Below, one piece after another: positions 58,240-64,000 of a stretch of DNA of 64,000 bases; position 1 is the stretch's first letter; each line of letters starts with the position of its first letter. The notes under the pieces are model-generated. The model was not told the DNA's origin, did no database searches, and worked only from the letters and a program-made list of their open reading frames with translations. The translations under genes and the position numbers were made by a program. Source of the stretch: FEN-1219 sp963728995 (GTDB lineage: Bacteria > Pseudomonadota > Gammaproteobacteria > Steroidobacterales > Rariloculaceae); assembly GCA_963728995.1 (NCBI GenBank), contig CAVSMD010000004.1, positions 682,001-746,000 of the forward strand, given 5' to 3'.

Positions 58240-60417
58240 CTACCTTCGCTCCGGCAGCGCGAACACATACAGCGCGTTGCCGTTGGCGGGGTGATGAATC
58301 TCCGGCGCGATCAACGATGGCACCCGCCGCGGGCTGCCGCCGCCGACGCCGGTCGGCACGGCCACGTATTGCCGCCCGCCGACGCTGAACGTGATCGGAA
58401 AGCCCTGCACCGACGTGCCGAGCCGCGTGTCCCACAGCACTTTGCCGGTCGCGACGTCGACGGCCTTGAAATGCCGATCCAGATCGCCGACGAACGCCAC
58501 GCCGCCGCGGGTCGACAGCACGGCCGTGAGGAACGGTGCACGCTGCTCGAGCGACCACAGCTCCTGCAGCGTCCGCGGGTCGTAGGCCGCGAGCTTGCCG
58601 ATGTTGCCGTTCGTGCCGGGCATCTCGAAGAAACGCCGATCGGCGCCCGCGCTGCCGCCGCCTTCCACTTGCTCGACCTTCTGTGCGCGCATCTCGATGC
58701 AGCTCTGGGACAGCGGAATGATGAGCCGCTGCGCGGCGGCGTTGTAGCTCATCGCCTGCCAGTTGTGGCCGCCCTTCGGTGCTCGGGCATCCCTGCACCC
58801 ACTCGCCGACCTTCTGCGCGACGATGTCGGCGCGGTAGCGCGGCTGACCGGTCTCGGGATCGATCCGATCGAAGACGTTCTGCAGCACCGTCTCGTGATG
58901 ATCGATGTACTTGCCCGTCTGCCGGTTCAGCTTCCAGAGGATCCCGGGCTTGCCGATCGTGAACACGGCTTTCTCGCCGCCCACGTCGACGAGCACGCGC
59001 TCGTACACCTCGTCGAGATCGAGCGATTCACCGGGCGAATGCTGGTAGTACCACTTCAGGGCGCCGCTGTCGGGATCGAGCGCGAGCGTGCTGCTCGTGT
59101 ACAGCCCGCGGTCGAGCGCCGAATTGCCGCGGCTGGCAGGCATCCACGGCTTCGCTTGCGCCACGCCCCAATACGTGACGTTGAGCTCCGGATCGTAGCT
59201 GCCCGTGATCCAGGTATCGCCGCCGGCGCGGAAGGCGTCGCGCACGTTGCCCCAGGTGTCGCCGCCCGGCCGGTCGCTGGTGGCCACCGTGTAGAAGCGC
59301 CAGAGCTCGTGCCCATCCTGCGCGTCGTAGGCGCTGATGAAGCACTTCTCCTTGCGGTAGCGCGTGCAGTCGCCCAGGCCCTGCACGACCTTGCCGCGGA
59401 TCACGAGCGGGCCGCTCGAGGCGCCGAAATCCCCTTCCGTGCGATCGCCGATGATCGTCTCCCAAACGATTTGACCGGTGCGGGCGTTCAGCGCCACGAG
59501 CCGTGCGTCGCTCGTCGCCGTGAAGATCTTGTCGTCATAGATCGCGAGGCCGCGCATCGCGGCGCCCGGCGGCACGAGCGGGCCGATGCGGTTCTCCCAG
59601 ATCAGCTCGCCGCTGCGGGCATCGAGCGCCTGGAGGATGTTGCCCATGTTGTAGAGATAAAGAACCCGTCGTGCACGATCGGCGCCGGCTCGTTCCAGCC
59701 GCCGTCCGTCATCGACCACACCCACTGCAACGTGAGCTCGCGCACGTTGTCGCGCGTGATCGAAGCGAGCTCGCTGTAGTTCCACGCGCGGTAGTTGCCG
59801 CGAATCATCAGCCAATCGGCATTCGGGCCGCCGCGTAGCATGTCGTCGGTGACCGGCGTGAGCCGCTCGAGGTCGCCGACGACGCTCAAGCCGGTGCGGC
59901 CGCCGCCCGCGGCCGCGGCCGGCGCCGCGCTCGCCAGTGCGACGCGAAACCCATCGGGCATCGTGCCGGTCGCCAGCCGGCCGATCGCGACGGGCGTCGA
60001 GGCCGTCAGCGGCGTCGCGCCCGGCGTCGCGCCATTAGCCTCCCACAGGAATGCCGCGAGATTGACGTAGGTCTGGCCGCCCAGGCCGCCCGGCGAGGCC
60101 GGCGGCGGCGGCATGGCAGCACCGAGGAACGCGACGAGCTCCTGAGCCGTGCGCGGCGCCCAGGTGCGCATGAAATCGGCGCCGACGAGCGGCCGCGCTT
60201 CGTTGTTGCCGCGCAGATCCGCCATGTGGCAGCCGGCGCAGTTCGCGAGGTACGACGAGCGGCCCGCGGCGGCCTGCTGCTCGGTGAACGGCGCGTCCTG
60301 CCCATAGGCCGACGCGGCCACGGCGAGCAGCGCGCCGCCGAGGCAAGCGCGCGCGCCGCGCCGCAGTGCCGGTCTGGTCCTGAACCCAAAGGTGCGTCGC
60401 AGCGCTGGCGTGCTCAT
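58240..60417 (-). CDS. PQQ-dependent quinohemoprotein dehydrogenase with N-terminal cytochrome c domain (two frameshifts)
   Basis: Signal peptide (ACLGGALLAVAASAYG), cytochrome c domain with CAGCH at 60-64, an Ala/Pro/Gly linker, then an eight-bladed PQQ propeller: TRDNVRELTLQWVW, NILQALDARSGELIWENRIG, LVALNARTGQIVWE, WYYQHSPGESLDLDEVYE, KPGILWKLNRQTGKY and GGRQYVAVPTGVGGG. One base seems missing near 59665 (in a GGG run) and one extra near 58783; corrected length 725. The domain order, heme first, is reversed relative to type II alcohol dehydrogenases, where heme is C-terminal. Substrate unknown (alcohol or polyol likely). Starts at ATG overlapping the CHRD stop. Confidence 0.9.
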
Positions 60418-60866
60418 GGCAGCAGCCAGCCCCAGAGGTTGCCGTCCGGCGCGCTGACGCTCGCGATCTCCACGTAGATACGGCCGCGGCGCACACTCTC
60501 GGCTTGCGCCGCGGTGAGCGTCAGATCGGCACTGAATTTGCCATTCTGCGCCGCCGGAACGGTGAGGTCGGCGATTGCCGGGCCGCGTACGCCGGTGACC
60601 GGGCCTTCGTGCAAACGGGCGACGGTGGCCGCACCCTGCAAGCCCGTAAAGTCCCCGGTGAGCTTCAGCTTCCTGCCGTCGAGCACGGCGGTCGCCGTGC
60701 CCATGCCGGTCGTGGCTTGCGCCGTCGCGGCTTCGATCGGCACCGGCCGGAGCCGCACCTTGAACGTCTCGGCGGCCCCGGCGACGGCCGCGACCCCGCA
60801 CGCAACGCCGATCACGAGCGTTCGCAGCAGGCGCTGACCGCGCCTCGCAATCAATGACGACTTCAT
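60414..60866 (-). CDS. secreted CHRD-domain protein
   Basis: 150 residues. Signal peptide (LLRTLVIGVACGVAAVAGA) and one CHRD domain: VRLRPVPIEAATAQATTGMGTATAVLDG, LTGDFTGLQGAATVARLHEGPVTGVRG and RRGRIYVEIASVSAPDGNLWGWLLP (in parts). CHRD domains, named from chordin, occur in many secreted bacterial proteins of unknown role. Translationally coupled (ATGA) to the PQQ dehydrogenase, so it probably assists or accompanies that enzyme. Confidence 0.9.
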   Translation of the reverse strand: MKSSLIARRGQRLLRTLVIGVACGVAAVAGAAETFKVRLRPVPIEAATAQATTGMGTATAVLDGRKLKLTGDFTGLQGAATVARLHEGPVTGVRGPAIADLTVPAAQNGKFSADLTLTAAQAESVRRGRIYVEIASVSAPDGNLWGWLLP

Positions 60867-60955
60867 GGCACCCCCCGGTGGCGACGTTCTCGGCGGTCGC
60901 GGCGACCGCGGCTTCCGCCGATTCTACCGAGGGGCGTGGGGAATGCGGTAGCTGG

Positions 60956-61222
60956 CTACGAGTCGCTCGCCCGCGGAGCACCCGCATGCCAGAGCGACTC
61001 GAACTCGGCCTTCGTCACGTTGCTGTCCAGCATCGCGAATGACAATCGAGCGAGACCGAACCAGCCCGGCCGCGCGTCGGTCGGCACCAGCTGGTGCGTG
61101 ATCAAGCCGTCGGCGCCGATGCCGACCTCGCGCTGCACCCAGCCGTCTTCGTCGACTTCCGTGTACAGAGCGCCCACGCGCAAGGTGGCAAGGTCGCTCG
61201 GAGTCCATTTGAGGTAGAACAT
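60956..61222 (-). CDS. small protein, weakly DUF6881-like
   Basis: 88 residues from ATG 61222. MFYLKWTPSDLATLRVGALYTEVDEDGWVQ-type N-terminus, then VGIGADGLITHQLVPTDARPG and a helical C-terminus. The 'YTEVDEDGWVQREV' stretch resembles the DUF6881 pattern, where a short strand pair is followed by an E-D-x-x-W motif, but the match is by eye. No signal or membrane segment. Possibly a toxin-immunity-like or hypothetical cytosolic protein; not resolved. Confidence 0.6.
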   Translation of the reverse strand: MFYLKWTPSDLATLRVGALYTEVDEDGWVQREVGIGADGLITHQLVPTDARPGWFGLARLSFAMLDSNVTKAEFESLWHAGAPRASDS

Positions 61223-61435
61223 GCGCCGCCGTGTGTCGTTGTTGTAACGGGTGCGGTGATTATAGCGACCGAATGCGCAGCCCCGCTGCGGCACGACATA
61301 ACTCGTGACCGAGCGCCGCCCCGCGCCACGCGGCGCCCACGGGTGGAACTCGTCACACGGTGTCGCGCTCCCGCCCTTTCGGCGACATCGTCGCACCGAT
61401 CGAGCCGTCGCCCGGTCGGTTCGGCCGCGGCGCGA

Positions 61436-61688
61436 CTAACGCCGTTCGCGCGGTCGTGCCTCGTTGATGCGCAGCGGGCGCCCGCCCACGTCTTTGCCGT
61501 TGAGTTCGGCGATCGCCGCGTCTGCCTCGCTCTTGTTCGGCATCTCGACGAAACCGAATCCCGCGTGAACGGCCCGTCTCACGATCCATGAGAATCTTCA
61601 CGGACGAGACTTCGCCGTACGCTGCGAAGGCCTGACGAAGGTCGTCTTCGCTCATGCCATACGACAGATTGCCAACGTAGATGTTCAT
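61436..61688 (-). CDS. RRM-domain RNA-binding protein (one frameshift)
   Basis: Starts MNIYVGNLSYGMSEDDLRQAF at 61688, with the RNP2 motif IYVGNL. One extra base near 61567 separates SVKILMDRETGRSRG from FGFVEMPNKSEADAAIAELNGKDV (RNP1 region RGFGFVEM after correction) and the end NEARPRERR. Corrected length 83 residues: a single RRM with a basic tail, like the small RNA-binding proteins of cyanobacteria and other Proteobacteria. Its 258-base upstream region is non-coding, perhaps a long 5' leader. Confidence 0.9.
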
Positions 61689-61946
61689 GTACCAAGACTC
61701 TCGCGCCGTTCATACCGATGAGCGACTCAACCAACGGCGGGAGATTGAGCGCCGAGCGACGATCGTCTTTAGTTGTTATCCGGGCGCCTCAGGTAGCGAA
61801 ATTGCGGCAGCACGTCGATCGATCAGCACCAAACGCCCAACGGGCGCCGTAAGACTCTACGGCGGTGCTTTTGGCCGGTCAATCCCGGACTCGGTATGAT
61901 GTCGCGGGCACGCGATGGCCGCTCGTTTCGGAAGTGGCAGCGGAGC

Positions 61947-62408
61947 CTAGCGCGTAAGTGGCGTCACCGTCGTGAGCCGCAGGTCGAGCTCGTCGCCGAT
62001 CAGATCCGCGTCGTAATCGATGTAAATTTTACTCGGATACCCGAGCTTCGCGTCGTAGTCGGCTCGCACCTGCACGTGCCGCTCGAGCGCCTTGGCGATC
62101 AGCTCGAACAGTCCGTCCACGGTCCAGTAGTACTCGAAGTTCTTCTCGGCGGCCGGCACCTCGTTCGTGAAGCCGACCGGCCGGTGTCGCACATCGATTA
62201 CCTTCCCGTCGCGCACGCTCACCACCGTCTCCGGCGGCGAATCGGGATGACATTCGCAGAACTTGTGGTAGCCATACTCGTAGCTCACGAGGCCGGCTTC
62301 ACGCCAGCGCGCTCGCGCGGCGTCGAACGCGGCATCGGCGCGCCCGAGACCGGGCGCAGCCGCCAGCAGCGCCGCCGCGACAGTGACAATGTCACGCGCC
62401 CTCATCAT
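61947..62408 (-). CDS. DUF6174 family periplasmic protein
   Basis: 153 residues. Signal peptide (IVTVAAALLAAAPGLGRA), then ARARWREAGLVSYEYGYHKFCECHPDSPP (Cys-x-Cys), ETVVSVRDGKVIDVRH and LGYPSKIYIDYDADLIGDEL, the order seen in DUF6174 proteins. Function unknown; exported. Its start codon overlaps the stop of the DUF3012 lipoprotein gene, so the two are coupled. Confidence 0.82.
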   Translation of the reverse strand: MMRARDIVTVAAALLAAAPGLGRADAAFDAARARWREAGLVSYEYGYHKFCECHPDSPPETVVSVRDGKVIDVRHRPVGFTNEVPAAEKNFEYYWTVDGLFELIAKALERHVQVRADYDAKLGYPSKIYIDYDADLIGDELDLRLTTVTPLTR

Positions 62409-62599
62409 CGCTCGTCCAGAACACAGTGGCGCGCGAAGTCCAGCGCCTCGTTCGCGGTCCAGTCCCCTCGCGACTTGTCACGCATCATCGCGCACCAGCG
62501 CTTCGAGCCGACCTCGGGCGCGCATGCCGCGAGCGAAGCGAGGCACCCCGCCATCACGAGCATCTGCACAGTCACGCCGAGTCGACCGTTGTTTCGCAT
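62405..62599 (-). CDS. DUF3012 small lipoprotein
   Basis: 64 residues. Lipoprotein signal with LAAC (Cys26), then PEVGSKRWCAMMRDKSRGDWTANEALDFARHCVL in parts, matching the DUF3012 pattern of two cysteines, a GDWTANEA motif and a terminal HC. Unknown function. Coupled to the DUF6174 gene. Confidence 0.85.
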   Translation of the reverse strand: MRNNGRLGVTVQMLVMAGCLASLAACAPEVGSKRWCAMMRDKSRGDWTANEALDFARHCVLDER

Positions 62600-62625
62600 G
62601 AATCCACTCCGTGTCCGGGGCCATT

Positions 62626-62973
62626 CTAAACGGCACTGCGCCGCGTGCTAGCCCACATCAATACTGCGGCCGCGAGCAGCCCCAGATCTACCCAGCCCAC
62701 CCAGCGCAGCCAGTGCTGCACGGACATCAGAAACGCGCCGATCGGAAAGAACGACGCCAAGAACAGCAGCACGACGATGACTGCGTGCCCGTACGCCGAG
62801 GCGATTCCGGCAAACACGGCGAACGCCACGAGCGCCAGCGCCATGATCACGCTTACGCCGGAGAGCTTCAGGCCCGCCGACGGCACCCACAGCGCGAACG
62901 ACCACGCGACTGCCAGCGCGGCGGCACACACCACCCCGAGCCCTCGACCGAGCCAGTGGATCATTTTGGCCAT
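62626..62973 (-). CDS. small integral membrane protein of unknown function
   Basis: 115 residues with four predicted membrane helices (about 8-28, 37-56, 60-80, 88-107). No recognisable family motif. Short cytosolic ends (MAKMIH; STRRSAV). Possibly an operon with the adjacent small membrane protein upstream (gap 21 bases). Confidence 0.7.
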   Translation of the reverse strand: MAKMIHWLGRGLGVVCAAALAVAWSFALWVPSAGLKLSGVSVIMALALVAFAVFAGIASAYGHAVIVVLLFLASFFPIGAFLMSVQHWLRWVGWVDLGLLAAAVLMWASTRRSAV

Positions 62974-62994
62974 CGCGCGTTCTCCCGCCGCGTG

Positions 62995-63234
62995 TCAGAG
63001 CTGCGCCGAGGCGACGACCACCGCTGCGGCGAACAACGTGAGACCGACGCCGAGCCCGAGACCGGCGCCGATCAGCAAACCGATCACCAAGTTGCCGAAC
63101 ACGAGACCGGCCACGCCGCCGAGCGCCGTGCCCCACAGAAGCCCGCCCGGGATCGCGAGCGTCCCCCAGATCGGAAACGTCGGTCGGGGCGGTGGTTTCG
63201 GTGCCGGCGCTGCGCCTTCCGGACTGCCTGCCAT
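62995..63234 (-). CDS. small membrane protein of unknown function
   Basis: 79 residues from ATG 63234. A Pro-rich N-terminus (PAPKPPPRPTFP) followed by two glycine-rich hydrophobic segments (LAIPGGLLWGTALGGVAGLVF and LVIGLLIGAGLGLGVGLTLFA). The frame is open further upstream, but that part is basic and low-complexity and lacks a good start. Identity unknown. Confidence 0.65.
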   Translation of the reverse strand: MAGSPEGAAPAPKPPPRPTFPIWGTLAIPGGLLWGTALGGVAGLVFGNLVIGLLIGAGLGLGVGLTLFAAAVVVASAQL

Positions 63235-63371
63235 CAGTCGGCCCGCATGACCGGGATCGACAGATGACCGAACCGTGGTTCGACCGGCAACCCGCCGGCC
63301 GCCGGGGCGTGCCGCGCTACCGTTCGGTGCTTCATTCGGTGCGCCCTCCTGGATGACCGCCGCGCTCCACC

Positions 63372-64000
63372 TCACAGCTTATGAACGATGAGCTTACCTT
63401 TCGGGGGCTCGCGCAGCTCCTTGTCTTTGTACATCAGACGATCGGCCGCGGCCATTACGATCTGCAGCGCATTACCGTGATCCGGAAATGCCGCGGCGCC
63501 GACGTTGGCCTTGATCCGCACCATTTTCACATCGACCTCCAGCGTGGTCGAAAACACCACGTTGCGGATGCGCTGCGCGACCTCGTCGGCGATATCCTTG
63601 TCGGCATTGCCGAGCAGCACCACGAACTCGTCGCCGCCGTAGCGCGCCACGAGGTCGGAGGAACGCGTGAGCCGCAGCAGCGCCTCGGCCACGAGCTTCA
63701 CCGCGCGGTTACCGGCGTCGTGGCCATACGTGTCGTTGAGCGCCTTCAGATGCTCCACGTCGATCATCAGGATCGCGTAGGTACGCCCCGTGCGTGCAGC
63801 CACGTCGTGCTCGTGCTCCGCCAGTCGCATGAAGGCGCGCAGGTTGTACAGCCCCGTCAGCTCGTCGCGATCGGACAGCGCGCGGATCCGTCGCTTGGCC
63901 GTGTTGATGTTCTCGACGAGCAGCGTGGTACAGAACGCCACCAGCGCGAACGGAGCGAGCGCCCCGACGGCCCGCAGGCCGAACTCGGTGTTCCAGCCCA
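63372..64000 (-). CDS. GGDEF diguanylate cyclase, C-terminal part (gene runs off the window edge)
   Basis: The frame is open through the window end, with a membrane segment (AVGALAPFALVAFCTTLLVEN) just before a GGDEF domain: ALSDRDELTGLYNLRAFMRL, ILMIDVEHLKALNDTYGH, intact GGDEF (YGGDEFVVLLG) and an RSSD I-site five residues before it. So an active, product-inhibited diguanylate cyclase is likely, anchored in the membrane. The N-terminal sensor part lies outside the window. It adds a c-di-GMP source to a region with two c-di-GMP riboswitches. Confidence 0.93.
   Translation of the reverse strand, partial: GWNTEFGLRAVGALAPFALVAFCTTLLVENINTAKRRIRALSDRDELTGLYNLRAFMRLAEHEHDVAARTGRTYAILMIDVEHLKALNDTYGHDAGNRAVKLVAEALLRLTRSSDLVARYGGDEFVVLLGNADKDIADEVAQRIRNVVFSTTLEVDVKMVRIKANVGAAAFPDHGNALQIVMAAADRLMYKDKELREPPKGKLIVHKL

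Overview
The window is high-GC DNA (about two thirds G+C by eye), densely packed, from a gammaproteobacterium. Markers for this are pilMNOPQ followed by aroK-aroB, the ubiB/ubiJ/ubiE/ubiK/ubiD set of ubiquinone genes, dapF-DUF484-xerC, hslVU-DUF971-ubiE, the gmk/yicC/rph cluster, a FadD of the E. coli type and tesA/ybbA. The mixture with a secreted PQQ dehydrogenase, a CHRD protein and several small envelope proteins fits a free-living group such as the Steroidobacterales/Nevskiales, but that placement is inference. There is no prophage, insertion sequence or CRISPR array; this is a core chromosomal region with a few accessory islands.

Layout. 0-4.5 kb: gmk (partial), yicC, a PP2C phosphatase, rph, rdgB, an intergenic region with three consensus DnaA boxes beside an AT-rich stretch, and rpmE. 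4.5-14.6 kb: PBP1A, diverging from the type IV pilus operon pilMNOPQ, which is led by a GEMM-I (c-di-GMP) riboswitch and followed by an Ig-like surface lipoprotein. 14.6-25.7 kb: aroK, aroB, dgt, pyrF, DUF445, fadD, tesA, ybbA, ycgN, ppc. 25.8-32.5 kb: a complete trp operon (trpEGDCFBA) with a leader peptide carrying Trp-Trp and an attenuator terminator. 32.5-47.5 kb: ubiquinone genes, HslVU protease, xerC, dapF, an orphan ParA-like ATPase, a LytS/LytTR two-component pair and ubiK. 47.5-55.6 kb: comM, then a second GEMM-I riboswitch controlling a two-gene operon (polytopic membrane protein plus vWA lipoprotein), a secreted protein of unknown function and a four-PAS GGDEF-EAL protein. 55.7-64 kb: periplasmic and redox genes (cupin, cytochrome c5, CMD family, GlcG/HbpS-like, PQQ quinohemoprotein, CHRD), tRNA-Arg(CCG), an RRM protein, small envelope proteins and a partial diguanylate cyclase.

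How it fits together. Cyclic di-GMP is a recurring theme: two riboswitches, a bifunctional GGDEF-EAL protein and a second GGDEF protein lie in one window with the type IV pilus machine. The second riboswitch governs a gene pair I do not recognise; its leader can form a hairpin that sequesters the ribosome binding site. This is the best candidate for an undescribed system.

Data quality. Twenty otherwise normal housekeeping genes are broken by single-base insertions, about 50 in all, mostly between 15.4 and 46 kb, with one single-base deletion at 59.66 kb. Removing the extra bases restores full-length proteins of normal size, so these look like consensus errors of a long-read assembly rather than pseudogenes. 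I annotate those genes over their full reconstructed span.
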